DNA from: Branchiostoma floridae
Lineage: Eukaryota > Chordata > Leptocardii > Amphioxiformes > Branchiostomatidae
Direction of reading: 5' to 3'
DNA length: 64,000 nt
NCBI RefSeq assembly: GCF_000003815.2
Contig: NC_049983.1
Span: forward strand, 23,857,852 to 23,921,851
Shown: in pieces, positions 1-11,369 of the stretch
Position numbering within the stretch: the stretch's first letter is position 1
How the letters are laid out: every line of letters starts with the position of its first letter
Translations under genes and position numbers: made by a program
Notes under the pieces: model-generated
Database searches by the model: none
What the model saw: the letters and a program-made list of their open reading frames with translations, nothing else
What the model was told of the DNA's origin: nothing

Positions 1-2108
1 GGCTACAGGATAAGATGCTGTTTAAGGAAGAGGCTTCAGGAGGCAGTCCTGAGGCTCCACATGGAGGCAGCCCTGAGGCTCCACATGGGGGCAGCCCTGA
101 GGCTCCACATGGAGGCAGCCCTGAGCCTCCACATGGAGGCAACCCTGAGGCTCCACATGGAGGCAACCCTGAGGCTCCACATGGAGGCACCGCTGAGGCT
201 CCACATGGAGGCACCACTGAAGCTCCACAAAGAGGCAGCCCCGAGGCTCCACATGGAGGCACCGCTGAGGCTCCACATGGAGGCACCACTGAAGCTCCAC
301 AAAGAGGCAGCCCCGAGGCTCCACATGGAGGCAGCCCCGAGGCTCCACATGGAGGCAGCCCCGAGGCTCCACATGGAGGCACCGCTGAGGCTCCACATGG
401 AGGCACCACTGAGGCTCCACATGGAGGCAGAACTGAGGCTCCACATGGAGGCAGCACTGAGGCTACACATGGAGGCAGCACTGAGGCTACACATGGGGGC
501 AGCACTGAGGCTACACATGGGGGCAGCACTGAGGCTACACATGGCGGCAGCACGAAGGCTCCACATGGCGGCAGCACTGAGGCTCCACATAGAAGTGGCA
601 CCAATTTTCCTATGAATCTTCAAGGTAATCACATGAATGTATGACTTATGATGTATTTATAGCTGAGGGTAGAACAGTTATGTGGGGGAATAGATATTCT
701 ACCGCAGTTCACTAAATACAGTATATATTATATAATCTTAGATTGCGGTTTTAGATAGCCAAACTCTATATTCTTTATTGTTTGTCATCATTTATACAAT
801 ATCCCCAAGTATGTACAGTATTTCTCTTGCAGAATAGTCATATTTTGATACAGTGTTTGTTTTTACATCCCTACAGGACAAGTACCGAAAGTGTTACTAA
901 TCAACGACGAGTATGGCACTTCCAAGGGAGGGGTTTCTACCATAAATTGCGAGATAGGCCAAATGCTTATCGATGCAAAGGCAGTCGTGTACTCCACAGC
1001 CCTATATGTGTCCAGCAATGACCAGAAAGCAGCAGACCGTGACGACGTCCAGCTGATACAGCCAGTTCAACTTGACAAGGATACTGTGCCAACGCTAGAC
1101 TGGCTAGCTAAGTACCACAGTGTCCACTTCCCGAATCTCCCACAGGACGTCACCTGCATCATCGGGCACGCTGATATCACAGATACGGCGGCACGAAACA
1201 TCTGGGAACAGCGCTACCCACAGGCAGACCTCGTGATGATCAACCACGTCCTTCCCGAGGATACAGAGTACTACCAGGGAGGTCGGAAGGCCATGAAGGC
1301 TTGGGAGAAAGAGAAGGATATGCTTGATAAAGTCAACAATGCAAAGGCAGCTTTCTCTGTGGGTCTGCGAAACTACAACCACTTCAAGAACAAGTACAGG
1401 GGAAAGAAGAAACCGGGAAAACACTTCATCTTTCTCCCAAGGCCGCCCAAGATATTCAAAGAAGCCAACATCACACCAGATAGTGGTGATGGTGAAAAGG
1501 TTGTTCTGTCGGTCGGAAGAGTGAAGAATGTTGAGCATCTCAAAGGTTACAACCTTGCAGCAAGGTCCATCAGCATGGCCGCAAGAGATCTGAAGTATCT
1601 GCGATGGGTCGCCCGCGGCATCAGCGAGGATGACTATGAGAAAAGCATGAAGATCTTGGAAGACAACCTGGACAGCGGCAGCCTCAAACCCACTCCGCGG
1701 CCGTACGGAACACAGGAGGACATCTTGGAGGACATGATGACAGCCCACCTGGTCCTGATGCCGTCCCGCTGCGAGCCCTTCGGACTGGTCGGCCTGGAGG
1801 CCATCGCAGCGGGCATTCCCGTCCTCATCTCTGACAAGACCGGCCTGGCAGAGATGATCCTCGACCTGATCAAACAGGGAAAGCTCAGCGCAGAGCATAG
1901 GCACGCCATCGTGGAGACCAGCGTAAACGACTCGGATCTTGAGGGAGACGTAAGGAGGTGGGCAAGAAAAATCGTGGGCATACTCAAGAACACCGAGTCG
2001 GAGTTCCAGAAAGCTGCCCAGTTCAAGCAGGAGCTGGTGGAGTCCAGGTACTGGGAGGAATCCCACTGCAACTTCCTGCAGGTCTGCGGCATCACGGCAG
2101 TTCAGTAG
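1..2108 (+). CDS. Gene A, 3' part: repeat linker plus C-terminal GT-B glycosyltransferase domain
   Basis: Two exons are visible. The first runs from before or near position 9 to 624 (donor GTAATC at 625) and encodes a Gly/His/Pro-rich linker made of 8-residue repeats ending MNLQ. The second runs 877-2108 (acceptor ctacag, phase 1) and encodes about 410 residues starting GQVPKVLLINDEYG. This is a GT4-like GT-B domain: an N-terminal Gly-rich loop (EYGTSKGGVSTI), an SVGRVKN..KG strand-loop, and the EX7E motif in CEPFGLVGLE followed by AAGIPVLISDKTGLAEM. The linker exon ends in the same phase and with the same LQ|G junction as gene B, so A is probably the 3' end of a B-like gene whose ankyrin/Roc/COR part lies left of the window. 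The substrate is unknown. The real start of the linker exon cannot be placed. Confidence 0.8.
40..600 (+). repeat. Coding 24-bp minisatellite in gene A linker
   Basis: About 23 tandem units of 24 bp, with core GAGGCTCCACATGGAGGCA. Because 24 is a multiple of three the reading frame stays open and encodes repeats of the type GGSPEAPH, drifting to GGTAEAPH, GGTTEAPQ and GGSTEATH. Several frames on both strands stay open for the same reason, so the antisense ORFs here are artefacts. Gene B has only one related motif (TTPHGSRT) at the homologous place, so the array expanded in A after duplication, or collapsed in B. Confidence 0.9.
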
Positions 2109-2756
2109 AGGTGCACTGAAGCCATCCGAGATGTTCCTGGCCACTACAGTCCGACCTGGGGGACAGCAGAAAGTTGTCCTGTCAAACGGCAGGGAGAGAA
2201 ATTGAAAGGTCATGACCTCTTAGCACAGGCCATGGGAGAAGTAGCAAAGATGATCAAGAAGGTCCGTTTCCACGTGCACGGCATCAGCGAGGATGATGTC
2301 AAGTCCAGCAAGACGATCTTGGAGGACAACTTGAACAGCGGAGACCTCAATCCAACCGTCCTGCTGTACGGAACACAAGAGGACATTGGGGACAACGTGG
2401 CCCTGATGCCGTCCCGCTCCGAGCCGTTTGGCCTGGTTGGCCTTGAGGCCATCGCAGAGGGCATCCCTGTACTCATCTCCGTGAAGACTGGCCTGGCAGA
2501 GATGATCCTCGAACTGATCGAACAGGGGAAGCTCAGCGCAGAGCACAGGCACGCCATCGTGGAGACCAGCGTGAACGACTCTGATCTTGCAGGAGACGTA
2601 AGGAGGTGGACAAGCAAGATCGTGGACATCCTCGAGAACAGTGACTCGGAGTTCAAGAAAGCTGCCCGGCTCAAGCAGGAGCTGGTGGAGTCCAGGTACT
2701 GGGAGGAATCCCACTGCAACTTCCTGCAGGTCTGCGGCATCACGGCAGTTCAGTAG
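2109..2756 (+). pseudogene. Second, partial copy of the glycosyltransferase C-terminal half
   Basis: Directly after the gene A stop the sequence restarts at the position homologous to the middle of the GT domain (KPSEMFLATTVRPGGQQKVVLS) and runs to the same C-terminus (QVCGITAVQ stop). A small deletion after VLSNGRE breaks the frame. From about 2202 on, the frame is open for 184 codons and keeps the SEPFGLVGLE motif. No acceptor or start was found that would clearly make it expressed, so it is called a pseudogene. It could be 3' UTR of gene A. Confidence 0.75.
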
Positions 2757-3390
2757 AGGTGCACTGAAGCCATCCAAGATGTTCCTGGCCACCACAGTGA
2801 GACCTGGGGTACAGCAGAAAGTTGTCCTGTCAAACGGCAGGGAGAGAAATTGAAAGGTCATGACCTCATAGCACAGGCCATGGGAAAAGTAGTAAAGATG
2901 ATCAAGAAGGTCCGTTTCCACGTGCACGGCATCAGTGAAGATGATGTCAATTCCAGCAAGACGATCTTGGAGGACGACCTGAACAGCGGAGACCTCAATC
3001 CAACCGTCCTGCCGTTCGGAATACAAGGGGACATCGGGGACAACGTGGTCCTGATGCCGTCCCGCTCCGAGCCGTTCGGACTGGTCGGCCTTGAGGCCAT
3101 CACAGCGGGCATCCCCGTCCTCATCTCCGACAAGACCGGTCTGGCAGAGATGATCAAGGACCTGATCAATCAGGTAAAGAGCCAGAGGTGTCATCATGAA
3201 GACGAACGTGAACGACTTTGATCTGACTGGAGATGCAAAAGAAATCAAGGATGTCCTCAAGCACAGTGATGCAGAGTTTAAGAATACTTCCAAGTTCAAG
3301 CAGGAGCTGGTGGAGTCCAGGTACTGGAAGGAATCCCACCGCACCTTCCTGCAGGCCTGCGGCATCCCGGCTGGAGCTGCAGATCTGTAG
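2757..3390 (+). pseudogene. Third, decayed copy of the glycosyltransferase C-terminal half
   Basis: It begins with the same junction sequence as copy 2 (KPSKMFLATTVRPG) and carries the same frame break near 2845. It keeps SEPFGLVGLEAITAGIPVL at about 3066-3125, then loses frame near 3170-3220 with a short deletion, and ends EESHRTFLQACGIPAGAADL, stop at 3388-3390. The end differs from copies 1 and 2 but matches the end of the decayed copy after gene B (AGAADL), so this tail variant predates the A/B duplication. Confidence 0.75.
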
Positions 3391-4030
3391 AGGTCAAGGG
3401 GCAACAGTGGACGCGACAGACAAAGCAACGTTAACGGCAATGACAAACTTTGGTTAATTTGACCATTTTGTACAGTAAAGGATTGTTTTTGTCAGGACAG
3501 TTGTTAAACTTCTCTCATCCCCTCCTTTCCGCTCAAATGTGAAAAATCGAGATTATAAGGTTTGGATTCATACCATTTACTGGTATTCAAACTGGTACAT
3601 GGACCAAAGTAGCATCCATGGTATCATATGGTAGCAAGTGTGTAAATGCGGCGACTCTAAAGTTGCTACTGTGTCATATGGTGGTAACTTGCCAGTGCAT
3701 ACGTCTACAGATGCAGCGACTCTAAAGTTGCTACTCCAGCTTTGTAGGATGACAGGACACAGTCGTTGCCATGTAGAAATAAGATGCAAAACATTATCAA
3801 AAGTAATTTTGGATTGTATGCCTCCTTAACAAGCAAAAGGAGATAATTATAAGTGAGCTTCATAAGCATAGCAAATGTTTACAAAGCACTTGTAAATGAT
3901 ATGGTGTAAATTTGTCTGCTGTCTTGTAACTGGTGAAGGACTGCTGATTGCATCCATGTGTAAATACTTTTTGCATTGTATAAATATTTGTTTGTTAAAC
4001 ATGACTGTAAATATCTGCTGTAAAGTGCTG
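3391..4030. other. 3' flank of gene A; no gene seen
   Basis: No coding pattern. It aligns by eye with the flank after gene B near 29220-29480 (GGACACAGTCGTTGCCAT and TGCATTGTATAAAT blocks), so it belongs to the duplicated module. A short internal direct repeat (GCGACTCTAAAGTTGCTACT) lies at about 3652 and 3717. Part may be 3' UTR. Confidence 0.5.
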
Positions 4031-5440
4031 TCCTTAGTACTGAATTGCAGTTACACTAACAGTACAGTCGCTAGTGCTACATTGCAGTCACTCTAACAGT
4101 ACTCCCCTTAGTGCTGAATTACAGTCACACTAACAGTACTGTTTCTGGTGTTGAATTGCAGTCACACCAACAGTACCGTCCCTGGTGCTGAATTGCAGTC
4201 ACACTAACAGTACCGTCCCTGGTGCTGAATAACAGTCACACTTACAGTACCGTCCCTAGTGCTGAATTGCAGTCACACTAACAGTACCGTCCCTGGTACT
4301 AAATTGAAATCTCACGAACAATACCGTCCCTGGTGCTGAATTGCAGCCACACTAAATTGCAGTCACACTGACAGCACCGTCCCTGGTGCTGAATTGCAGT
4401 CACACTAACAGTACCGTCCCCAGTGCTGAATTGAAATCTCACGAACAATACCGTCCCTGGTGATGAATTGCAGTCACACTGACAGTACCGTCCCTGGTGC
4501 TGAATTGCAGGCACACTAACAGTACCGTCCCTGGTGCTGAATTGTAGCCACACTAACAGTACCGTCCCCCGTGCTGAATTGCAGTCACACTTACAGTACC
4601 GTCTCTGGCACTGAATTGCAGCAACATTAACAGTGCCGTCCCGGTGCTGAATTGCAGTCACGCTGACAGTCCCGTCCCTGAATTGCAGTCACACTAACAG
4701 TGCCGTCCCTGGTGCTGAATTACAGTCACAGTAACAGTGCCGTCCCTGGTGCTAAATTGCACTAACACTAACAGTACCGTCCCTGGTGCTAAATTGCAGT
4801 CACACTAAAAGAACCGTCCATGGTGCTGAATCGCAGTCACACTAACAGTACCGTCCCTGGTGCTGAATTGCAGCCACACTAACAGTGGTACTGAATTTTA
4901 GTCACACCAACAGTATCGTCCCTGGCGCTGAATTGCAGTCACACTAACAGCACCGTCCCTAGTGCTGAATTGCAGTCACACTAACAGCACCGTCCCTATT
5001 GCTGAATTGCACTCACACTAACAGTACCATCCCTGGTGCTGAATTGCAGTCACACTAACAGCACCGTCCCTATTGCTGAATTGCAGTCACACTAACAGCA
5101 CCGTCCCTAGTGCTGAATTGCAGTCACACAAACAGTACCGTCCCTGGTGCTGAATTGCAGTCACACTAACAGTACCATCCCTGGTGCTGAATTGCAGTCA
5201 CACTAACAGTACCGTCCCTGGTCTGAATTGCAGTCACACTAACAGTACCGTCCCTGGTGCTGAATTGCAGTCTCACTAACAGTACCGTCCCTGGTGCTGA
5301 ATTGCAGTCACACAAACAGTACTGTCCTTAGCGCTGAATTGCAGTCACACTAATAGTACCGTCCTTGGTGCTGAATTGCAGTCACATTAACAGTACCGTC
5401 CCTGGTGCTGAATTGCAGTCACACTAACAGTCCTTAGCCC
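4031..5440. repeat. 37-bp minisatellite, about 38 units
   Basis: Tandem array with core CACTAACAGTACCGTCCCTG followed by GTGCTGAATTGCAGT. Units vary by substitutions and small indels, so it is old and no frame is conserved. A second array of the same unit lies at 30055-31400, at the homologous place after gene B. No function is evident. Confidence 0.9.
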
Positions 5441-6311
5441 TTATGCTGAATTGCAGTTATACTAACGCTGCTGTACACGCCTCACAGGATACAACATTCC
5501 TCATTGAGCCTCACACATGCACACATACTAATGCCATTCCATCACCACCACTGAACGATTGCAACAACTTAGGCGCACCTAGCTTTAATATACATTTCCA
5601 AGAAAACTTCCGATATTTCTGTCATGGTGGCTCCCATTGGAAAATGCTTCGAAGCCAGTCCTAGCTACTTTTCTTTAACAGGTGCTAAGAATTAATACGA
5701 AAGTCCACAAAAGTTTTCCGAAAACAGTGCATGGGCAGGTGCAGGCTAAGTGGGCGTTTTATGAGCACAATTCTAGTTCTATCCTCACTAACGTTACACA
5801 CAGTAGCTCAGACAGCTCAATGGCAGTACCTATCGTAACCGCAAGGCGTCAGTGCTTCCAAGAGCTCTCTACAAGCATGTGGCCGTGGCTGGTGGCCTGA
5901 TCCACCCCTCGTCCTGAGTAGCACAGTCCGAAAGGTCAGAGTTCATTGCAGAGGGCAAACTGGGAAACTTCACAAACTTTTGACTTGGTATGTTGAAGTT
6001 TATTATTCCGTTATGTTTAAAGTTGACGTTATTTCCGATGTGATATTGAAACGTATGTTGAGGCTTCCTACAGTTATGAAACTGGCATGACAGTGTATGG
6101 GGAAAATTTTTTATTTTTACCCATGCCAGTTTACACTTGGTTGGGTGTTGGGGGGGGGGGGGCAAAGTTACTGATAAATATCACTAAGATTAGTCAAAAT
6201 TGGCGCTGTACTTTTATATAATTTGTTTGCAGTCAAATCTAGTGTAACAAAACTAAACTAGTGATTGAATTTTAGAACTCTAGAGATGCGGATTTTATGA
6301 TTAAATTGCTT
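5441..6311. other. Intergenic, duplicated block; no gene seen
   Basis: The left part matches DNA after the second minisatellite (5480-5700 versus 31425-32000). The right part (about 5820-6310) matches 36800-37340. These are old paralogous blocks. A poly-G run lies at about 6151-6162. No supported coding sequence. Confidence 0.45.
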
Positions 6312-8939
6312 GCAGATTTTGATAGGATAGAGATTATGTGCACCCGCAGAAAATATTGGGTACACATATAGCTCCAATTTTGGGTGCACATCTACATCTA
6401 CATCCGGATACCCCCAAATGACCCCGCATGGGGCATCGTGGGGGGGGGGTGTAGTTGAGGTCCTGGGTTAGGACGGGCAGGCGGCCTGCCTGGCACGGAA
6501 GCACTCAACGTTGGGAGCACTTACAACCGTGCCAGGCAGGGAGTTCCACTCAGGGATTGTACACGGAAAAAACGAGTTCTTGTATATGTCGGTGCGGGCA
6601 AATATTGGCTGGTCACTAATTTGTAGTCGTGACTACCCTGGGTGCGCCCTTGGGCATGCACCCAGTATTTCGAGCCCTTCCGTACGTGATTTCAGATCTC
6701 TGTGATATTTATAATCTAATTCAAGGGTCCAAGTGCACATGCACTGGTCCAACTCAAAGGTGAAGGTCCTGACTTGTAAACAGTTGTTGTCTCCATGATA
6801 CAGGTGGCCTCCGTCAGTCGGATTATATAGAGTACAACACCATGTATTCTGTATCTCCCATTGCAAGTTACCAGCCCGACCACAGGTAGGAGGCCGAAGG
6901 GCGATCCACTTTTACCTGCAGGGGGGCTGGGACCGAGGGTGATGCAGAATATACCGTGTCGAAATTGTTATTTACGTCATACCCATTGGAGAAAACACAC
7001 GTCTCAATGCGAAATGACTGGGCATTGAAAAAAATTTTTGAGCTCACTGAGGGGGATGGCCATTTTTAAGCTTATTATACATATAACAGTAGAAGCTGCT
7101 TAATTGCACGGCCTACTTTCCAGTGAATTTCGTGTAATTATCCGGCTGGTTCTAGCTGGACCGCACTGGTTTGGGATTTTGGGATTCCGTTCAGTTAACA
7201 GGAGTGTGCATTAATCCATTGTGCAATTAACTGGCTTCCACTGTACCAGCAAAATTTTTTGATTAAAAATTGTTGAAAGTGACATTTCAGAGGGTCAACA
7301 TTTCAAAATTTCCCAGGCCTGGTCTGCATGTTTGTACCTGCATTTTGCTTGCTGATGTGGCAGTCAGTCAGCCATGTTGGAATTTTGGATTGTCCTGTTT
7401 TTTGAGCCACTATGACAGACACCTGAATTTTTCACCCAATTCACCAGTTCTTGATATAAATGCCACCAAGATGAGTCAAAATTGGCGCTATACTTTTATA
7501 TCATTTGTTTGCAGTTAACGGTAAATCTTGAGTAACAAAACTAGTGATTGAATTTTAGAAATTAAATGAAATGAACTCAGTCTAGAGATACTAGTACGGA
7601 TTAATTAGGAATTAATTAATTGCTTGCAGAATTTGATAGGATAGAGATTATGTGCACCCGCAGAAAATATTGGGTACACATATAGCTCCAATTTTGGGTG
7701 CACATCTACATCTACATCCGGATACCCCCAAATGACCCCGCATGGGGCATCGTGGGGGGGGGGTGTAGTTGAGGTCCTGGGTTAGGACGGGCAGGCGGCC
7801 TGCCTGGCACGGAAGCACTCAACGTTGGGAGCACTTACAACCGTGCCAGGCAGGGAGTTCCACTCAGGGATTGTACACGGAAAAAACGAGTTCTTGTATA
7901 TGTCGGTGCGGGCAAATATTGGCTGGTCACTAATTTGTAGTCGTGACTACCCTGGGTGCGCCCTTGGGCATGCACCCAGTATTTCGAGCCCTTCCGTACG
8001 TGATTTCAGATCTCTGTGATATTTATAATCTAATTCAAGGGTCCAAGTGCACATGCACTGGTCCAACTCAAAGGTGAAGGTCCTGACTTGTAAACAGTTG
8101 TTGTCTCCATGATACAGGTGGCCTCCGTCAGTCGGATTATATAGAGTACAACACCATGTATTCTGTATCTCCCATTGCAAGTTACCAGCCCGACCACAGG
8201 TAGGAGGCCGAAGGGCGATCCACTTTTACCTGCAGGGGGGCTGGGACCGAGGGTGATGCAGAATATACCGTGTCGAAATTGTTATTTACGTCATACCCAT
8301 TGGAGAAAACACACGTCTCAATGCGAAATGACTGGGCATTGAAAAAAATTTTTGAGCTCACTGAGGGGGATGGCCATTTTTAAGCTTATTATACATATAA
8401 CAGTAGAAGCTGCTTAATTGCACGGCCTACTTTCCAGTGAATTTCGTGTAATTATCCGGCTGGTTCTAGCTGGACCGCACTGGTTTGGGATTTTGGGATT
8501 CCGTTCAGTTAACAGGAGTGTGCATTAATCCATTGTGCAATTAACTGGCTTCCACTGTACCAGCAAAATTTTTTGATTAAAAATTGTTGAAAGTGACATT
8601 TCAGAGGGTCAACATTTCAAAATTTCCCAGGCCTGGTCTGCATGTTTGTACCTGCATTTTGCTTGCTGATGTGGCAGTCAGTCAGCCATGTTGGAATTTT
8701 GGATTGTCCTGTTTTTTGAGCCACTATGACAGACACCTGAATTTTTCACCCAATTCACCAGTTCTTGATATAAATGCCACCAAGATGAGTCAAAATTGGC
8801 GCTATACTTTTATATCATTTGTTTGCAGTTAACGGTAAATCTTGAGTAACAAAACTAGTGATTGAATTTTAGAAATTAAATGAAATGAACTCAGTCTAGA
8901 GATACTAGTACGGATTAATTAGGAATTAATTAATTGCTT
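6312..8939. repeat. Near-identical tandem duplication, 1314-bp unit, two copies
   Basis: Positions 6312-7625 and 7626-8939 match base for base wherever I compared them, with a constant offset of 1314. Even the short spurious ORFs (64, 77 and 82 codons) are identical. A third, older copy starts at 8940. The near-identity means either a very recent duplication or an assembly duplicate. No supported gene lies in the unit. Confidence 0.9.
7086..7250. mobile_element. Short MITE-like element with about 24-bp inverted ends (also about 8400-8564)
   Basis: The left end ACAGTAGAAGCTGCTTAATT and the right end (reverse complement ACAGTGGAAGCCAGTTAATT) form imperfect inverted repeats around about 120 bp of non-coding DNA. 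A TA lies near each end, as in Tc1/mariner-type MITEs. The second copy comes with the 1314-bp tandem duplication. Confidence 0.5.
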
Positions 8940-9380
8940 GCAGATTTTGATAGGATAGAGATTATGTGTACCCACAGAAAAAAATTGTGTGAATAGCTCC
9001 AATTTTGGGTGTCTGAGTATTTTGAGCCCTGCCGCACATGCATTCTGATCTCTGTGATTGTAAAAAGGGCTTAATATACATGTATTTATAAGCTCATTCA
9101 TGAGTCCAAGTGCACATGCACAGGTCGAACTCAAAGGAGAAGGTCCTGACTTGTAAACAGTTGTTGTCCCAACGATACAGGTGGCCTCCGTCAGTCGGAT
9201 TATATAGATTACAACACCATGTAAATTTATCTCCCGAGTTACCAACCACGGGTTTTAAGGAGCCAGGGCGATCCAACCTGCAGGTGGGCTGGGACCATGG
9301 GTGATGCAGAATACGCCATGTTGAAATTATTGTCTGAATCTGGTTTGTGTATAATTCTCAGGAGCCCTTTAACAATAATT
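8940..9380. other. Diverged third copy of the tandem unit
   Basis: Starts like the 1314-bp unit (TTTTGATAGGATAGAGATTA) and then diverges. The best-kept block is the stretch with CAAAGGAGAAGGTCCTGACT and TGGCCTCCGTCAGTCGGATT. The same blocks recur at about 37330-37700. No gene seen. Confidence 0.55.
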
Positions 9381-10031
9381 AAGGTATCTCGGTTGGCTTA
9401 ATTGGCATTTTGACCTTCCACTGTTTTCTTATTAATGAATTAAGAAAGAATGGAGTCGTAACGAATGTTGATAGATGGGCATTAAAGAATTCTAAATCTG
9501 ATTTTTGGGGGGCCAAATTGATGACGTCATCAGTTTTATTACCTCTGATATTATTTTTTTCTATGATAAAATACAGCACTTTGGTACATACCACTGTAAT
9601 GAAACTTCGTTTTTCGTTGCATAATGATGAAAGCTACAAACTCACGGTTGCGCAAACTGATATCTACTAATGATCTGTAGTAATTAGAAAATGTTTGTTT
9701 TCATCTAATTAAAAAAATTCAATTCTTAATAACTACAGATCGTTAGTAGATATCAGTTTGTGCAACGGTGAGTTTGTAGCCTTCATCATTATGCAACGAA
9801 AAACGAAGTTTCATTACAGTGGTATGTACCAAAGTGCTGCATTTTGTCATAGAAAAAAATAATATCAGAGCCAATAAAAATAATGACGTCATCAATTTGG
9901 CCCCCAAAAATCAGATTTAGAATTCTTTAATGCCCATCTATCAACATTCGTTACGGCTCCATTCGTTCTTAATTCGTTAATAAGAAAACAGTGGAAGGTC
10001 AAAATGCCAATTTAGCCAACCGAGATACCTT
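9381..10031. mobile_element. Foldback element with about 310-bp inverted arms
   Basis: The left arm (9381 to about 9692, starting AAGGTATCTCGGTTGGC) is repeated in reverse complement at about 9722-10031 with few mismatches, around a loop of about 30 bp. Each arm carries a perfect TGACGTCA palindrome (9522-9529 and 9884-9891). No target-site duplication is clear. It is missing from the paralogous block at 37700-37960, so it inserted after the segmental duplication or was lost there. Confidence 0.85.
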
Positions 10032-10419
10032 ATAGCTTAATTAATGATTGATATTATGAATGAATTCATCATTAATAACATGCTATGTAGAATGAAAGCA
10101 ACCATTTCTGCTTCATAAGTAAATTACCAAAACATTTAACGTTGAATTAGAGTGGGCTGGCTACAATTAACCGCAAAATTGAATAGCTTGTTGTATGTAT
10201 GGTTTGCTTGGATGCACTTAAGCAGTGATTTTTGGTAGACTATGGAAAAAAAGTGTTTTGCATGTATTGGTCCAGTCATTTTGATGTACGCTACATTAAG
10301 CTTGTTTGCTAATTGTATTTGAAATTTCAGCCTTACAGTTCTATTAGCCAAAAAGAAACTCAAGAGTTTCAAGTGACCTTACAATGTCTTATGAGATTCT
10401 CTTTTTCCCTGTTTTGCAG

Positions 10420-10756
10420 CTCCATACTAATCAGTCAAGAAGTGTTAAGCTCAGACACAACAGCTGCAGCACACAACCCAACATGGAGGACACAATCCGT
10501 ACAGACGACCAGGACTTGATCAGCAGTGCGGAGGAACACACTGTCTGGCTCCACGGGGAGTGTAGCATCCCCTGTCATCTCTCCTCTCACCTACCTGGAT
10601 TCTGCAGGAACATCAAAGTCATCCCGGAAGACTTCAAGGTCATCGAGATCGACAATGACAGGAATCTGGTGTGTGCTCTGGAATGGATTCTTGAGGGATG
10701 GGATCCAACTTAAAAATTGTGACTCCAAGTGCATTTTGTGCTGGCTGTATTCAATG
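10420..10756 (+). other. Candidate 5' exon of gene B, with a 76-codon ORF
   Basis: It has an acceptor-like tttgcag before 10420 and a strong donor TCAATG|GTAAGT at 10757. An ORF starts at ATG 10483 (MEDTIRTDDQDLISSAEE) and stops at 10713, inside the exon. A homologous exon with the same donor lies at about 38014-38322 upstream of gene C, with ORF MADTVPSTDDQD. The C-terminal parts agree closely (DFKVIEIDNDRNLVC versus HFKVIEINNDWNLVC). It may be a 5' UTR exon with a conserved uORF, or a relic of an ancestral N-terminal coding exon. No domain recognised. Confidence 0.5.
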
Positions 10757-11369
10757 GTAAGTTGCCAATCTTATAAATTAGATGCACCATCAATGTGCTT
10801 TCAACTTAAGTTGTAAATTACATGTTACTGAATAAGGAGACTCTTCTTACACATCCATTGCTTTATTCACACCAAAGTTTTGTTGACTGTCTGGTTCACA
10901 TTGTAATGCAGCTCTAGGTATCAGATTACAGTTATAACAGACGCGGTCTCAAATGTATGTACTAGTAACCATACATTCCAAAACGTTAGTTTTCTAGCTA
11001 GCATATTTGAAAGTTTTATCAGGTAGAAGCCCCCTATACTGGGATTAGCCTCTATACTGAATTTTCAGAATTCAAGGATTTTTGAGGGATCAAAGCCTCA
11101 GTACAATATTATAGTTATGTCTCCTGCTTGTTAAGAACTTCTGTTACTAGTATTAAAAACCTGGAGTGTCTTGAACTAGTACTAGTAGCTCTTTGTGGGT
11201 TTATTTGATGCTGACTGAGTGAGAGTGGGTGAAAGTTGAGTAAAACTAAAAGTTAATGTATTTATCATACAGTAGAAACATACTGGGACACTTTTCTATT
11301 CTGATTTTAATGTGTGACTGAAGGACACACATGTGAAACCTCATGGAAAACATAGCTGATATCCATGAC
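10757..11369. other. Putative intron of gene B, left part; nothing coding seen
   Basis: It matches by eye parts of 38323-39120 (for example TATGTCTCCTGCTTGTTAAG at about 11114 and 38902), so it is part of the module shared by the 5' regions of B and C. A short TGAG-rich stretch near 11215-11240 corresponds to the large TGAG array at 39126. Confidence 0.4.

Noticed and set aside
22-632. Long minus-strand ORFs over the gene A repeat
   Set aside because: They follow from the 24-bp unit lacking stops in several frames; only the frame ending in LQ|G with a matching donor and next exon is supported.
1104-3446. Minus-strand ORFs of 369 and 408 codons opposite the GT exon and its copies
   Set aside because: Antisense shadows of GC-rich coding sequence; the plus-strand GT motifs are conserved with gene B.
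4299-4661. Minus-strand 120-codon ORF with CDCNS repeats (also 30981-31223)
   Set aside because: Product of the 37-bp minisatellite; frame not kept across the array.
6511-8832. Repeated ORFs of 64, 77 and 82 codons
   Set aside because: They are identical only because the DNA is tandemly duplicated; no protein pattern and no splice context.
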